Both the position numbers and the translations under genes were made by a program. Of a stretch of DNA of 64,000 nt, positions 17,504 through 27,767 are shown piece after piece (position 1 is the stretch's first letter; each line of letters opens with the position of its first letter). Source of the DNA: Sphingomonas sp. Leaf21 (lineage in GTDB: Bacteria > Pseudomonadota > Alphaproteobacteria > Sphingomonadales > Sphingomonadaceae); the NCBI RefSeq assembly GCF_916858675.1, contig NZ_CAKASM010000001.1:186001-250000 (forward strand), in the 5' to 3' direction. The notes under the pieces are model-generated. The model was not told where the DNA came from, made no database searches, and saw only the letters and a list, made by a program, of their open reading frames with translations.

Positions 17504-18832
17504 ATGGCGCGTGCGGGTTGGCGGGACGGAGTGCGGCCCTATGTCGAGGCGGCCCCCTTGGCCTCCCTGGCGCTGGGCATATCATCGGCTTTTCCGCTGA
17601 CGATGATCAACGCGACGCTTTCGAGCCGACTGGCCGAGGCGGGTATCGAAAAGAAGAGCGTCACGGCCTTTGCGCTTGTGATTCTGGCCTATAACCTGAA
17701 GTTCCTTTGGGCCTGGATCGTCGAGGGGGTGAAGATTCCGGTCCTCCATCGGCTTGGCCAGCGCGTATCCTGGCTGCTCGTCGTCGCTGCCCTCGTCTGC
17801 TTTGCTGCGATCGGGTTGGGCCTTGCCGATCCGCGCGTCTCGCTTGCGCAGACGGCCTTGGCGGCGATCGCGCTCGGGGTGGCGGGGGCGACGTTCGACA
17901 TCGTCATCGACGCCTATCGCATCGAGCTGCTCGAACCGCGTCAATTGGGCGTCGGGGCCGGGATGGGGCAATATGGCTGGCGGATCGGCTCGGCCCTGGT
18001 GGCCTCGCTATCGCTGATCGTCGCCACCCGCGCGGGGTGGAGCGTCGCCTATCTGGTCAGTTGTGCCTTCGCACTGCCCGCCGTCCTGACCGCGCTCGTC
18101 ATGGGCGAACCGGCGCGGCATAGCGAGATCACCGCCAAGCGTCCGACCGAGGGTATCGTCCGCGCGGTGATCGGCCCGTTCGCGGAATTCTTCCGGCGGC
18201 AGGGCGTGGCGGTCATCCTTGCGTTCATCCTCGTCCACAAGATCGGTGACACGCTCGCCAACCTGACCTTCCGTCTGCTGTTCAACGATCTGGGGTTCAG
18301 CAAGGATGAGATCGCGCTCTATGACGTGGGCGTCGGCTTCTGGGCCTTGCTGATCGGCGTCTTCGTCGGCGGCGTGCTCTATGCGCGGCTCGGCATGAAG
18401 CGGTCGGTGCTGATCAGCCTGGTGCTGATGGCGGTCTCCAACCTGTCGTTCGCCGGACTGGCCGCGTTGGGGCACAGCAACTGGGGGATGGCCGGTGCGA
18501 TCGGATTCGAGAATTTCTCGAGCGGGATCGGCGGCGTGACCGTGGTCGCCTATTTCTCCGCCCTGACCGATCTGCGCTTCACCGCTGCGCAATATGCGCT
18601 GATCTCGGCGGCGGCGAGTATCGTCGGTCGGATCCTGAGCGGCACGACCGCGGGCGCGCTGGTCGAACAGGTCGGCTATGTCGACTTCTACCTGTTGACC
18701 ACGATCGTCGCGGTGCCTGGTGTCCTCCTGTTCTGGTGGATGGCGCGGACCGGCCTGGTCGATCGGTCGATAGGCAGCGCGGGCGTCGAAGGAGAGGGGG
18801 ACGCCCGTCGGGACGTGCCGGTCAGCAACTGA
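17504..18832 (+). CDS. AmpG-like MFS permease
   Basis: The 442-residue product has about 12-14 membrane helices and the pattern of the PAT/AmpG branch of the major facilitator family: LGISSAFPLTMINATLSSRL at the start, then LAYNLKFLWAWIVE, and FDIVIDAYRIE in the fourth-fifth helix region, where AmpG has DxxxDAYR. AmpG imports anhydromuropeptides for peptidoglycan recycling. The equivalents of several helices are divergent, so the substrate is not certain. The last 11 bases overlap the convergent gene. Confidence 0.8.
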   Translation: MARAGWRDGVRPYVEAAPLASLALGISSAFPLTMINATLSSRLAEAGIEKKSVTAFALVILAYNLKFLWAWIVEGVKIPVLHRLGQRVSWLLVVAALVCFAAIGLGLADPRVSLAQTALAAIALGVAGATFDIVIDAYRIELLEPRQLGVGAGMGQYGWRIGSALVASLSLIVATRAGWSVAYLVSCAFALPAVLTALVMGEPARHSEITAKRPTEGIVRAVIGPFAEFFRRQGVAVILAFILVHKIGDTLANLTFRLLFNDLGFSKDEIALYDVGVGFWALLIGVFVGGVLYARLGMKRSVLISLVLMAVSNLSFAGLAALGHSNWGMAGAIGFENFSSGIGGVTVVAYFSALTDLRFTAAQYALISAAASIVGRILSGTTAGALVEQVGYVDFYLLTTIVAVPGVLLFWWMARTGLVDRSIGSAGVEGEGDARRDVPVSN

Positions 18833-19250
18833 TCGGTCGCCCCTCGTCGGCGAATGCGGCGCTGACCGCCGCCGCGCTCGCGAGCACGCCGTCCACCCGC
18901 CGGACGCCCAGCAGATCGCTCATCAGATAGCGCACCTTGTCAGGTGCGGTCTCGATCTGTGCCAGGATCGTGAGCAGTGCGGCCTCCGCCGCCGTCATCC
19001 GCGCGCAGCAGCAGGGCGCGATCGCGATCTGTCCCGAGGCATGCGCCGCCAGATCGGCCATCAAGGTCCGCAGGAGCAGCAGCGGACGCCGGAAATCCTG
19101 CCCGAAGACCGTCAACAAGGTGTGCGCCGCGCGCGCGTCCGCCAGCCCGTGCGCACCCATCCGCCGGACCGCGAACAGCGCGATACGCGCATGGGGGCAC
19201 GCTGGCAGCATATGGGGAAGCGTGGCGGACAGGGTCGTGGTTTCGGCCAT
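18822..19250 (-). CDS. Conserved sphingomonad protein with a CCC motif
   Basis: A 142-residue, mostly helical protein of unknown function. Notable residues are a Cys in MLPACPHAR near the start and a triple cysteine in IAPCCCARMTAAEAALL (about residue 88), enough to ligate a metal or cluster. I believe databases hold it as DUF6628, but cannot confirm this. The start has GGAGT nine bases upstream. A 19-bp dyad overlapping a plausible promoter lies 43 bases upstream. An iron or redox role is inference. Confidence 0.7.
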   Translation of the reverse strand: MAETTTLSATLPHMLPACPHARIALFAVRRMGAHGLADARAAHTLLTVFGQDFRRPLLLLRTLMADLAAHASGQIAIAPCCCARMTAAEAALLTILAQIETAPDKVRYLMSDLLGVRRVDGVLASAAAVSAAFADEGRPISC

Positions 19251-19292
19251 CGGCTGGGACTCCGTGATAACGAAGCCCCATGCTAATTCCTC

Positions 19293-19311
19293 GCTATTGA
19301 TAGTCAATCGC
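19293..19311 (-). promoter_or_regulatory. Iron-box-like palindromic operator
   Basis: Minus strand GCGATTGACTATCAATAGC is a dyad of the form GC-N-ATTGA-N3-TCAAT-N-GC. It overlaps a candidate -35 (TTGACT), which is followed after 16 bases by TAGCAT. Size and base content resemble alphaproteobacterial Fur sites; the regulator is not established. Confidence 0.45.
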
Positions 19312-19344
19312 AAATAATACCGACGGAGCGAGGCGCTCGTCGCG

Positions 19345-20664
19345 TTATCGCGGCACTTCGCCGTTGAGGGCCAGCACCTGCCCCGCCAGGTAGAGCGACC
19401 CGGCGATCAACACCTGCACGGGCGCACCGAACCGCGCCGCGACGGCGGCCAACGCCTCGGCCGGGCCAACGGCCGCCATCGCCTCCATGCCTGACCGTCT
19501 GGCCAAGGCGGCCAGGTCGTCGGGGCTGTGGCTCGCATGATCGGGAACGGGCACCGTCACGATGAGGTCCACCATCGCGCCCAGCCTTTCGATGACCGGC
19601 CCCGCTTCCTTGTTGGACAGCATTCCAAGGATCAGCGCGCTGGGACCGTGCGACCGCCACCGCGCCATCGCGCGAGCGACCGGGCTCGCGGCCGACGGAT
19701 TATGCGCTCCGTCCAGCCAGCAGACACTGCCGCCGGGCAATATCGCGGTCAGAGGGCCATCCGCCAGCCTTTGCATCCGGGCGGGCCATGTCGCACGCGC
19801 CGCGGCGGCCTTGAGTGCGCCTTCGGGGATCGAGACGGCGTTCTGATGCCGGGCCATCGCCACCGCGAGCGCGAGATTGCGTGCCTGATGCCCGCCGGAC
19901 AGGGCGGGGCGGGGGAGCAGGATTTCGCCTTGCTCGTCCCGGTACGCGACCCGCTGCCCCCGAGTCTCGCTGAACCAACGTTCGCCGCGTGCCACCACCG
20001 GCGCACCCGCGTCGGCGGCGACCCGCGCGATGGCGGAACGGAGTGCTCGCGGATAGTCCATCGTCACCAGTGGCGTGCCGCGCTTGGCGATACCCGCCTT
20101 TTCCCGCGCGATCCCGGTCAGGCTCCGTCCAAGGAACGCTTCATGATCGATACCAAGCGCCGCGATCCCGCAGATCGCGGATGGCGGCAGGATATTGGTC
20201 GCATCGAGTCGTCCGCCCAGCCCGACCTCGACGATCGTCGCCGCCGCCGGGGCGCGCGCGAACGACAGGAACGCGGCGGCGGTCGTGACCTCGAAGAAGC
20301 TCGCCCCGATTCCTTCCGCGCGATCGAGCACTTCGCGGAACACGGCGGCCAGCGCCTCGTCGGAGATCAGGTCGCCCGCGATCCGGATGCGCTCGTTGAA
20401 GCGAACGAGGTGCGGGCTGGAGTAGACGTGGACGCATTGGCCCGACGCCTCGATCGCGGCGCGCAGGAACGCACAGGTCGAACCCTTGCCGTTGGTGCCC
20501 GCGACGTGAAAGACCGGTGGCAGATGATGTTGCGGATCGCCCAGCCGACCGAGCAGCGTCGTGATCCGCTCCAGCCCCAATATGTCCGCGCCCGGTGACA
20601 GCGACCACAAACGGTCGAGTTGCGCCTGAACGTCGGGATGTTCGGAGCGGGCATGATCGGGCAT
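19345..20664 (-). CDS. folC: Bifunctional folylpolyglutamate / dihydrofolate synthase
   Basis: A 439-residue Mur-ligase-type enzyme that adds glutamate to dihydropteroate and folates. The ATP loop AGTNGKGST near residue 55, the YSSPHLVRFNERIRI segment, HxxFLGxS-type LGIDHEAFLG and the C-terminal DGAHNP are all present. The start MPDHARSEHPDVQAQL gives the normal short N-terminus; an upstream ATG 27 codons earlier is less likely. It follows accD by about 100 bases in the same direction, the usual order trpFBA-accD-folC. Confidence 0.94.
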   Translation of the reverse strand: MPDHARSEHPDVQAQLDRLWSLSPGADILGLERITTLLGRLGDPQHHLPPVFHVAGTNGKGSTCAFLRAAIEASGQCVHVYSSPHLVRFNERIRIAGDLISDEALAAVFREVLDRAEGIGASFFEVTTAAAFLSFARAPAAATIVEVGLGGRLDATNILPPSAICGIAALGIDHEAFLGRSLTGIAREKAGIAKRGTPLVTMDYPRALRSAIARVAADAGAPVVARGERWFSETRGQRVAYRDEQGEILLPRPALSGGHQARNLALAVAMARHQNAVSIPEGALKAAAARATWPARMQRLADGPLTAILPGGSVCWLDGAHNPSAASPVARAMARWRSHGPSALILGMLSNKEAGPVIERLGAMVDLIVTVPVPDHASHSPDDLAALARRSGMEAMAAVGPAEALAAVAARFGAPVQVLIAGSLYLAGQVLALNGEVPR

Positions 20665-20768
20665 CGGCCGGTCTCGCAATGGAGCGGAGGAAATGTGAAA
20701 GAGGCGGACCTCCCGGCCCGCCCCTTTAGCGTCGTCGTCGCGCAAAGGCGACGCGGATCGACGGGCCG

Positions 20769-21623
20769 TCAGGCGGCTTGCCGCGATCCTGTCAGATAGC
20801 CGATCACTGTCGCCAGACGCTCCCGCAGGTCGTGGCGATGGACGACCATGTCGAGCATCCCGTGGTCGAGATAATATTCCGACGTCTGGAAATCATCGGG
20901 CAGCTTTTCGCGGATCGTGTTCTCGATCACCCGGCGTCCGGTGAACGCCAGCGTCGCCTTGGGCTCGGCGATCTGCACGTCCCCCAGCATCGCATAGGCC
21001 GCCATCACGCCGCCCGAGGTCGGATCGGTCAGCACGACGATATAGGGCAGGCCCGCGTCATGCAGCATCTGGATCGCAACGGTAGTGCGCGGCATCTGCA
21101 TCAGGCTGAGGATACCCTCCTGCATGCGCGCGCCGCCCGATGCGGTGAAGATGACATAGGGGCACTGGTCGGCGATCGCCGCCTCGACGCCGCGCACAAA
21201 GGCTTCGCCCACCGCAAGGCCCATCGACCCGCCCATGAAGGCGAAGTCCTGCACGCCGACCACGACCTTGTGGCCCAGGATGGTGCCGCGCGCATTGATG
21301 AGCGCGTCGGCCTCGGCGGCGCTGACGCGCGCGGCCTTCAGGCGGTCGGCATAGCGTTTCGAGTCGCGGAACTTGAGCGGGTCTTCCGGCACCTTGGCGG
21401 CGGGCAGCTCGCTGCAACTGCCCTCATCGAGCAGATGGCGGAAACGCACCTTGGGTCCGATGCGATCATGATGGTCGCATTTGGGGCATACGTTCAGATT
21501 GTCTTCCAGCTCCTTGGTGAAGACCATCTGCCCACAGCCCTTGCACTTGTGCCAGAGATTGTCGGGCGTCTCCTTCTTGACGACGAAGGGGATGACGTTG
21601 CGGACGCTGTTGAGCCAGCTCAT
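20769..21623 (-). CDS. accD: Acetyl-CoA carboxylase carboxyltransferase subunit beta
   Basis: The 284-residue product is the beta half of the carboxyltransferase that makes malonyl-CoA for fatty acids. A four-cysteine zinc ribbon is complete (C27, C30, C46, C49), followed by the crotonase-fold core with [11 protein letters not shown] and [17 protein letters not shown]. Length and N-terminus ([10 protein letters not shown]) are typical. Its start overlaps the trpA stop by four bases, so it is coupled to the tryptophan genes. Confidence 0.97.
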   Translation of the reverse strand: MSWLNSVRNVIPFVVKKETPDNLWHKCKGCGQMVFTKELEDNLNVCPKCDHHDRIGPKVRFRHLLDEGSCSELPAAKVPEDPLKFRDSKRYADRLKAARVSAAEADALINARGTILGHKVVVGVQDFAFMGGSMGLAVGEAFVRGVEAAIADQCPYVIFTASGGARMQEGILSLMQMPRTTVAIQMLHDAGLPYIVVLTDPTSGGVMAAYAMLGDVQIAEPKATLAFTGRRVIENTIREKLPDDFQTSEYYLDHGMLDMVVHRHDLRERLATVIGYLTGSRQAA

Positions 21624-22432
21624 GCGAGTTCCTTGCGCGCGTCGGCCAGTGCCGACGACAGAGTTTCAATATAGGCGCGGACCGGCGCGGGCGCAGCGGC
21701 GCCGTGTTCGCCGACTAGGTCGACGATCGCCGAGCCGACGACGACGCCGTCGGCCACGCGACCGATCGCCGCCGCCTGTTCGGGAGTGCGAACGCCGAAC
21801 CCGACCGCCACGGGCAGGTGGGTCGCCGATTTCAGCCGGGCAACGGCTTCCTCGATCGACGATTGCGCCGCCTGTTGCTGTCCGGTGATCCCCGCGACCG
21901 ATACGTAGTAGAGGAAGCCGTCGGCCCCCGTCAAAATCGTCGGCAGGCGGTCGGCATCGCTTGTCGGCGTCGCGAGCCGGATCGAGGCTACCCCTTCCGC
22001 ACGCAGCGCGACGCCGAGCGCATCGTCTTCCTCGGCGGGGACGTCGACGCAGATGACCCCGTCGACTCCGGCTTCGGCGGCGGCCTTGGCGAACCATTCG
22101 GGACCGCGTACCGTCATCGGATTGGCATAGCCCATCAGGACAAGCGGCACGTCCGCGTGACGCGCGCGGAACGCGGCCGCGATCGACAGCACGTCGGCGG
22201 TCCGCGTGCCCGCACCCAGGCTACGGATATTGGCCTTCTGAATGGCGGGGCCGTCGGCCATCGGATCGGTGAAGGGCATTCCCAGCTCGATCACGTCCGC
22301 ACCACCCGCGACCAGCGCGTCGAGGATCGCGGCGGTGTCGCCGGGGGTCGGATCGCCCGCCGTGACGAAGGTCACGAGCGCGGCCCGGCCAGCCTCGGCG
22401 CACGTCGCGAAACGCTCGGCAATCCGGCTCAC
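21620..22432 (-). CDS. trpA: Tryptophan synthase alpha subunit
   Basis: TrpA (270 residues) cleaves indole-3-glycerol phosphate and passes indole to TrpB. Catalytic Glu49 and Asp60 are present in [16 protein letters not shown] at the same numbers as in E. coli. The phosphate-binding [10 protein letters not shown] and [10 protein letters not shown] loops lie near the C-terminus. It overlaps both trpB and accD by four bases. Confidence 0.97.
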   Translation of the reverse strand: MSRIAERFATCAEAGRAALVTFVTAGDPTPGDTAAILDALVAGGADVIELGMPFTDPMADGPAIQKANIRSLGAGTRTADVLSIAAAFRARHADVPLVLMGYANPMTVRGPEWFAKAAAEAGVDGVICVDVPAEEDDALGVALRAEGVASIRLATPTSDADRLPTILTGADGFLYYVSVAGITGQQQAAQSSIEEAVARLKSATHLPVAVGFGVRTPEQAAAIGRVADGVVVGSAIVDLVGEHGAAAPAPVRAYIETLSSALADARKELA

Positions 22433-23661
22433 ATTTTCACTCCCATGGCGTCGGCGACGGTGAAGATGTCCTTGTCACCACGGCCCGAGATGTTGACGAG
22501 CGCGATCTGGTCGCGGTCCATCGACGGTGCGCGCTTGATCAGACCGGCCAGCGCATGGCTGCTCTCTAGCGCGGGAATGATCCCCTCGATCTTGCAGCAG
22601 AGCTGGAACGCCTCGAGCGCCTCCGTGTCGGTGATGCCCTCATAGATCACGCGACCGGTATCGTTGAGCCAGCTATGCTCGGGACCGATGCCTGGATAGT
22701 CGAGCCCGGCCGAGATCGAATGCGCCTCGGTGATCTGGCCATCCTCGTCCTGCAACAAATAGGTCTTATTGCCGTGCAGGATGCCGGGTTTGCCGCCGGT
22801 GAGGCTGGCGGCGTGCTGGGTGGTGGCGAGGCCGTGGCCCGCCGCCTCGATGCCCAACATCTTCACCTCTGGATCGTCGAGGAAGGGGTGGAACAAGCCG
22901 ATGGCATTCGACCCGCCGCCGACCGCGGCGACCAGCAGGTCGGGCAAGCGGCCCTCCGCTTCCAGGATCTGCGCGCGCGACTCGGTGCCGATCACCGACT
23001 GGAAGTCGCGAACCATCTCCGGATAGGGATGCGGGCCCGCTGCGGTGCCGATGATGTAGAACGTGTCATGGACGTTCGCGACCCAGTCGCGCAGCGCCTC
23101 GTTCATCGCATCCTTGAGCGTCTGCGCGCCCGAGGTGACCGACTGCACCTCCGCACCGAGCAACTTCATGCGGAACACGTTGGGCGCCTGCCGCTCGATA
23201 TCGCGTGCGCCCATGAAGATGGTGCAGGGCAGGCCGAAGCGGGCCGCCACCGTCGCGGTCGCCACGCCATGTTGGCCCGCGCCCGTCTCGGCGATGATCC
23301 GCGTCTTGCCCATGCGCTTGGCGAGCAGGATCTGGCCGATGCAGTTGTTGATCTTGTGCGCGCCGGTGTGGTTCAGCTCCTCGCGCTTGAAATAGACCTT
23401 CGGCCCTTTGCCCTCGGGCGCATTCGCGCGGAGCATTTCGGTCATGCGCTCGGCGTAATACATCGGGCTGGGTCGCCCGACATAATGGGTCATCAGCCCA
23501 TCGAACTCGGCCTTGAACGCCGGATCGACCTGCGCCGCGCGATATTCGCGCTCCAGGTCGAGGATCAGCGGCATCAACGTCTCGGCGACATAGCGGCCGC
23601 CGAATTCGCCGAAATGGCCACGCTCGTCAGGCTGGGCGCGGAAGGAGTTGGGGGCGTTCAT
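22429..23661 (-). CDS. trpB: Tryptophan synthase beta subunit
   Basis: TrpB (410 residues) condenses indole with serine using pyridoxal phosphate. The cofactor lysine is K103 in [11 protein letters not shown]. The monovalent-cation and PLP-phosphate loops (GGGSNAIG) and [11 protein letters not shown] at the C-terminus are intact. The start at [10 protein letters not shown] was chosen because upstream codons in frame are not TrpB-like. trpF lies 46 bases upstream, trpA overlaps downstream. Confidence 0.97.
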   Translation of the reverse strand: MNAPNSFRAQPDERGHFGEFGGRYVAETLMPLILDLEREYRAAQVDPAFKAEFDGLMTHYVGRPSPMYYAERMTEMLRANAPEGKGPKVYFKREELNHTGAHKINNCIGQILLAKRMGKTRIIAETGAGQHGVATATVAARFGLPCTIFMGARDIERQAPNVFRMKLLGAEVQSVTSGAQTLKDAMNEALRDWVANVHDTFYIIGTAAGPHPYPEMVRDFQSVIGTESRAQILEAEGRLPDLLVAAVGGGSNAIGLFHPFLDDPEVKMLGIEAAGHGLATTQHAASLTGGKPGILHGNKTYLLQDEDGQITEAHSISAGLDYPGIGPEHSWLNDTGRVIYEGITDTEALEAFQLCCKIEGIIPALESSHALAGLIKRAPSMDRDQIALVNISGRGDKDIFTVADAMGVKM

Positions 23662-23707
23662 CTCGTATTCCTTGGGCGTTGCGGGCTGTCCGGCGCAAAC
23701 GATCCTG

Positions 23708-24349
23708 TCACTGATTTGTCGCAACGGCTTTAAGGAAGCCGGCGATCTTGTCCATATCCTTGACGCCCGGCGCGCTTTCCACGCCAGAGGATATGTCGAC
23801 CAGCGGGGCGTTGGTCCGGCGGATCGCCTCGCCGACATTTTCGGCATCCAGCCCGCCCGACAAGGCCCAGCGCAAGGGGTGGCGAACCCCGTCGAGCAGG
23901 CTCCAGTCGAAACGGAGCCCCATGCCGCCGGGGAGCGACGCATCGTCCGGCGTCTTGGCGTCGTAGAGGATCAGCGTGGCGGCACCGGCATAGTCGCGCG
24001 CCTTGTCGACATCGGCGCGCTGCTTGATCGCGACGGCGGCCCAGACCTCCCTGTCGAACTTCGCGCGGATCGCGGCGACGCGGGCGGGTGCGGTTCGATG
24101 AAGCTGGATGGCGTCGAGCATCCCCGCACGAACGGCAGCCTCCAGCAGTTGATCGTCGGGATCGACGAACACGCCGACGCGCCGCACGTGATCGGGCACG
24201 CGCCCCGCCAGACCTGCGGCGACATCGAAGGTCAGATGCCGGGGCGAGGCCGGAAAGAAGACGAAGCCGACATGGCTCGCCCCGCCGCCCAAGGCCGCGT
24301 CGAGGGTCGCGGTCGTCGTCAGCCCGCAGATTTTCGCAGTGGTCGGCAT
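23708..24349 (-). CDS. trpF: Phosphoribosylanthranilate isomerase
   Basis: A 213-residue (beta/alpha)8 enzyme catalysing the third step of tryptophan synthesis. The catalytic cysteine is in AKICGLTT at the N-terminus and the acid in [13 protein letters not shown] and [14 protein letters not shown] form the phosphate site. It precedes trpB and follows pyrF, the arrangement common in Sphingomonadales, where trpE, D and C lie elsewhere. Confidence 0.96.
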   Translation of the reverse strand: MPTTAKICGLTTTATLDAALGGGASHVGFVFFPASPRHLTFDVAAGLAGRVPDHVRRVGVFVDPDDQLLEAAVRAGMLDAIQLHRTAPARVAAIRAKFDREVWAAVAIKQRADVDKARDYAGAATLILYDAKTPDDASLPGGMGLRFDWSLLDGVRHPLRWALSGGLDAENVGEAIRRTNAPLVDISSGVESAPGVKDMDKIAGFLKAVATNQ

Positions 24350-24385
24350 GATCGTTTTCCCGAATGGGAGGAGTCGAGAAACGTT

Positions 24386-25060
24386 CTACAGCGTGGCGGC
24401 GATCGCCCTTGCGGCAGCGTCGGGATCTTCGGCCTGGGTGATCGGGCGGCCGATCACCAGGATCGAGGCACCGGCATCGACGGCGGCACGCGGGGTGACG
24501 ACGCGCTTCTGGTCGCCGATCGCGCCATGCTGGGGCCGGACGCCCGGTACGACGAAGAAGCCCTTGGGCCACGCCTTCCTGACGGCGCCGACCTCCTCGC
24601 CCGAGCAGACGATGCCGTCGATCCCCGCTTCCGCGGCCAGATCGGCGAGGCGGCGGACATGATCGGCTGGCGACCCGGTGACGCCGGTATCGCTCAGGTC
24701 ATTGGCGTCCAGGCTGGTCAGCATAGTCACAGCCACGACCTTGGTATTGACCGGGGCCGCCGCCTTCGCATCCTCCAGCATCGCCCGGCCGCCGCTTGCG
24801 TGGACCGTCAGGATCGCCGGAGCGAGCGGGCCGAGCGACTGGACCGCCTTGGCGACCGTGTTGGGAATGTCGTGCAGCTTCAGATCGAGAAAGATCGGCA
24901 GTCCGATATGCGCCATCTCGCGCACGCCGCCAGCGCCATGTGCGCAGAAGAACTCAAGGCCCAGCTTCAGACCGCCGACATGGTGCCGGACCTTTTGCGC
25001 CAGCGCCTGCGCACGCGCCAGGTCCGGGGTATCGATGGCGACGTAGATGCGGTTGCTCAT
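24386..25060 (-). CDS. pyrF: Orotidine 5'-phosphate decarboxylase
   Basis: PyrF (224 residues) makes UMP by decarboxylating OMP. The catalytic charge network D59-x-K61-x-x-D64 is visible in LDLKLHDIPNT, and the phosphate loop residues lie in VPGVRPQ and VIGRPITQA. The start is the ATG of MSNRIYVAID. Seven bases separate it from lapA upstream, so it belongs to the lapA-pyrF-trp transcript. Confidence 0.96.
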   Translation of the reverse strand: MSNRIYVAIDTPDLARAQALAQKVRHHVGGLKLGLEFFCAHGAGGVREMAHIGLPIFLDLKLHDIPNTVAKAVQSLGPLAPAILTVHASGGRAMLEDAKAAAPVNTKVVAVTMLTSLDANDLSDTGVTGSPADHVRRLADLAAEAGIDGIVCSGEEVGAVRKAWPKGFFVVPGVRPQHGAIGDQKRVVTPRAAVDAGASILVIGRPITQAEDPDAAARAIAATL

Positions 25061-25067
25061 GAAGGGA

Positions 25068-25382
25068 TCAGACCGTGGGCTGGATGGGGGTGATGGCGAC
25101 GTTCGGCGCGGGCGCCGCGTAGGCGCCGGTTTCCGCCGAGACGGCAGCAAGCGAACGCTCGGCGGCGCTCAATCGCTGACGAAGGCGCCAGCGCGCGGCA
25201 TGCTGCCAGATCAACGTCGGGATGAGCCCCAGCAGGAAGGTCAGGAACAGCAGCAGTGGCAGGTTCACGTCGGCGACCAGGCCGCCGACCAGCCGGATCG
25301 GCACGGTCGTCCAGTTCCCCAGCGTGAAGGCCGCGGCCAGGAAGGCCAGCAGGCACCAGAACAGCATTTTCAGGAACTGCAT
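25068..25382 (-). CDS. lapA: LapA domain (DUF1049) inner-membrane protein
   Basis: A 104-residue protein with two membrane segments (about 5-24 and 40-62) and a short cytoplasmic coiled-coil tail, the LapA layout. In E. coli LapA works with LapB in controlling lipopolysaccharide synthesis; here no lapB is adjacent. In alphaproteobacteria this gene commonly precedes pyrF and trpF, as it does here. It is the first gene of the seven-gene minus-strand block ending with folC. Confidence 0.85.
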   Translation of the reverse strand: MQFLKMLFWCLLAFLAAAFTLGNWTTVPIRLVGGLVADVNLPLLLFLTFLLGLIPTLIWQHAARWRLRQRLSAAERSLAAVSAETGAYAAPAPNVAITPIQPTV

Positions 25383-25438
25383 GCGCTTCTCCGCGTAACC
25401 CGATCCGCCGCCCCCTGACGAGACGGACGGACTTCGCT

Positions 25439-25463
25439 CAAGGCTGGCGGTCTAGCCGCCTTG
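25439..25463 (-). terminator. Hairpin downstream of the patatin-like gene
   Basis: CAAGGC-t-GGC pairs with GCCGCCTTG around a short loop, with one bulged base, about 20 bases past the patatin-like stop and before lapA. A T-run is missing, so it is a weak terminator candidate. Confidence 0.4.
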
Positions 25464-25481
25464 ATCGGGCATGACCAGCCT

Positions 25482-27767
25482 TCAGCCGATCTCGCGGCGA
25501 AGCGACGTGATCAGCGGCGCGATCGCGGTCAGTCGATGCTCTTCCTCGTCGAGGATCGCGAGGAACGCACGGCGCTTGAACGCGGCCACCGCACCGGGCT
25601 TCAGGCGAATTGTAGAGGGCAGCGTCGACACCGCGATGTCGATCATTCGCTCCGCGCCGTGCAGCCTGCCCCACAGATAGTCGTTCTCGCGGTAGTTGCG
25701 GCTGAAAAACGCGCCGAAGGTCAGGAATTGGATGCCCTTGAGGGTCGCCTCCGCGCCGCCGGACCGGATCGCGGTCGCATCATCGGGGGCGATCCGATCG
25801 ACCTTGATCGGGTCGAACTCGTCCAATCCTTCGCCCTGCAGGAGTGGCAGGGTCGCGACATCGAAATAGGCAAAGCCGAGATAGGTCAGCAGCAGCGTGC
25901 GCCGTGCCGCGCGCGGCAGACCCGCCAGCGCATTCGCCAGTCGCGCGTCGGTCTCTCCGTCGAGCCGGATCAAATCGAGCCGCGCTTCCAGCCGGGCGAG
26001 CAACTGTTCGCCGTCTTCATCCTCGCGCGCGGAGCGGACATCGTCCGCCATCTCGGTATGGGCGGAGCCGCCCTGTCGCTCCAGATAATCGGCCAGCGAT
26101 TCGTATAACGCGTCGCGCACCGGGGCGAGTTGCGCTTCGCTGTGGTCGGCTTCCAATTCGGTCAGGCGGCGTGCCAGCAGCCGGAGACGGCGAATGCGGA
26201 AACCCAGATCGAAACCACGCAGGAAGGACTTCGCGCCTTCGCTGGGGCCCGCGGTAAAGGCGATCGCCTGCCCCTCGCTTCGCGCGGCGAGCGTCCGCTC
26301 GATAAACGCGCGCATCCGGGTGCGGCGCAGGGCGGCATCGTCACCGATCGCCTCGGACAGGATCGCCGCAATCATGTCGATGACGCCTGCGACCTTCAAA
26401 TGGCCATAGGCGGCATAGCTGAACCCCGCCTTGGCGGCCGCGGCGGCCTGTGCGCGCACCCGCCAGGACGCGAGGCGGGCGGCGGTCGGTCGATCGAGGA
26501 AGAAGGTGCCGCCGAAAAGCTGCTCGATCTCCTGCTCGACATCCTCGCGGATCGCGGCGACGATCGCCTGCATCCGGTCGATCCGCCCGGAACGCGCGGC
26601 GATCGCCTCGAGGTTGTCGCGGATCGGCTGCTGGCGCGGCAACTCGCTGACCGCGCCGATGATCGTCTGGAAGAAACCGGGATGGCCGCCACCGCCGGGC
26701 AGCCGGAAATGCATGCCGGGAAAGGGATCGATATAGACGAAGCGCCGGTCGACCTGCCGTCGCGCCGGGCGGCGGCCCAGGGCGTCGATCGCCGGGCGGA
26801 AGGGGGCGTTGACCAGTACCGATCCATCGATCAGCACGGCCTTTTCGGCCGCCCCCGCCGCGTGATGGCGCGGCAGAACCCGGCGGAGGAATTCGTCGCG
26901 CTCCGGCCAGGACTGATTTCGCGTTCCGAGCACACGGTCGAGTTCGGTGACGGTGAAGGGCGGAAACGCGCCGGGGAAGCTCGACGTCGCGCGGGCGGCG
27001 AATACCAGCTCCGGTATGGCCGCCAGCTTGCCGTCGCCGCTGTCGGTGAAATCGACGACCATCCGGTGTTCGGTCTCGACCACCTCGCTCGGGGAATGGA
27101 GGCGAAGCCGCTGCGGCTGGCCGGTGAAATCGGTGACGGTGACGAACAGGTCGAGCGGCTGACCCGGCGGCAAAAGTCGCTTGCCTGTCGGCGCGGCGGC
27201 CATGCGATCGAAGGCCTCCAGCAGACGGGCGGTGAAATCATCGGCGGCGAAGGGCGGTTCGAACCAGCGCGAACGGATCAGGTGGCCCAGCTTGCGGCGG
27301 ACCTCCTCCCGGGTCTCCTCGTCGAGGCCCTCGACCTTCTCGCCGCTGCGCCCGGCCGCCATCCACGCGAAGGGGAGAGCCCACATCTTCGAAAAGCGCG
27401 AGGTGGGGGCGGCGTCGGGCGCGATCAGCGACTCGATGTCGGCCGCCTCCAGCCAAAGGTCGGTCAGCGGATCGAGCGATTGGCCGGTCGATAGCGCCTG
27501 ACCCAGGAAGATGCCGTTGATGCCGCCGGCGCTCGCGCCCGCGATGATGTCCGCGAGGATACGGACGCGGACACCGCCGCGCTCGGCCATCTCGTCGAGC
27601 AGATCGTGATAGACGGCATCGACCGCCGATGCGGGGGGATCACCTTCATGCGAGGCGCGGCTCGCGCGCACGACCCGCCAGATCTCCTTGGTGATGCCAT
27701 GCATGTAGACCGCCAGGCTGATGCCGCCATAGCAGACCAGCGCCAGCCGCAGCTCCTTCTCACGCAT
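25482..27767 (-). CDS. Patatin-like phospholipase protein (DUF3376 type)
   Basis: A 761-residue protein with an N-terminal patatin domain: the oxyanion-type CYGGISLAVYMHG (12-24), the nucleophile elbow GASAGG with Ser79, and the catalytic Asp in LIDGSVLVNAPF. The remaining C-terminal half is helical, as in the patatin-related proteins that carry DUF3376. These are predicted acyl hydrolases acting on lipids; the real substrate is unknown. No signal peptide is present. The start codon overlaps the stop of the EEP-family gene by one base (TGATG), so the pair is translated together. Confidence 0.87.
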   Translation of the reverse strand: MREKELRLALVCYGGISLAVYMHGITKEIWRVVRASRASHEGDPPASAVDAVYHDLLDEMAERGGVRVRILADIIAGASAGGINGIFLGQALSTGQSLDPLTDLWLEAADIESLIAPDAAPTSRFSKMWALPFAWMAAGRSGEKVEGLDEETREEVRRKLGHLIRSRWFEPPFAADDFTARLLEAFDRMAAAPTGKRLLPPGQPLDLFVTVTDFTGQPQRLRLHSPSEVVETEHRMVVDFTDSGDGKLAAIPELVFAARATSSFPGAFPPFTVTELDRVLGTRNQSWPERDEFLRRVLPRHHAAGAAEKAVLIDGSVLVNAPFRPAIDALGRRPARRQVDRRFVYIDPFPGMHFRLPGGGGHPGFFQTIIGAVSELPRQQPIRDNLEAIAARSGRIDRMQAIVAAIREDVEQEIEQLFGGTFFLDRPTAARLASWRVRAQAAAAAKAGFSYAAYGHLKVAGVIDMIAAILSEAIGDDAALRRTRMRAFIERTLAARSEGQAIAFTAGPSEGAKSFLRGFDLGFRIRRLRLLARRLTELEADHSEAQLAPVRDALYESLADYLERQGGSAHTEMADDVRSAREDEDGEQLLARLEARLDLIRLDGETDARLANALAGLPRAARRTLLLTYLGFAYFDVATLPLLQGEGLDEFDPIKVDRIAPDDATAIRSGGAEATLKGIQFLTFGAFFSRNYRENDYLWGRLHGAERMIDIAVSTLPSTIRLKPGAVAAFKRRAFLAILDEEEHRLTAIAPLITSLRREIG

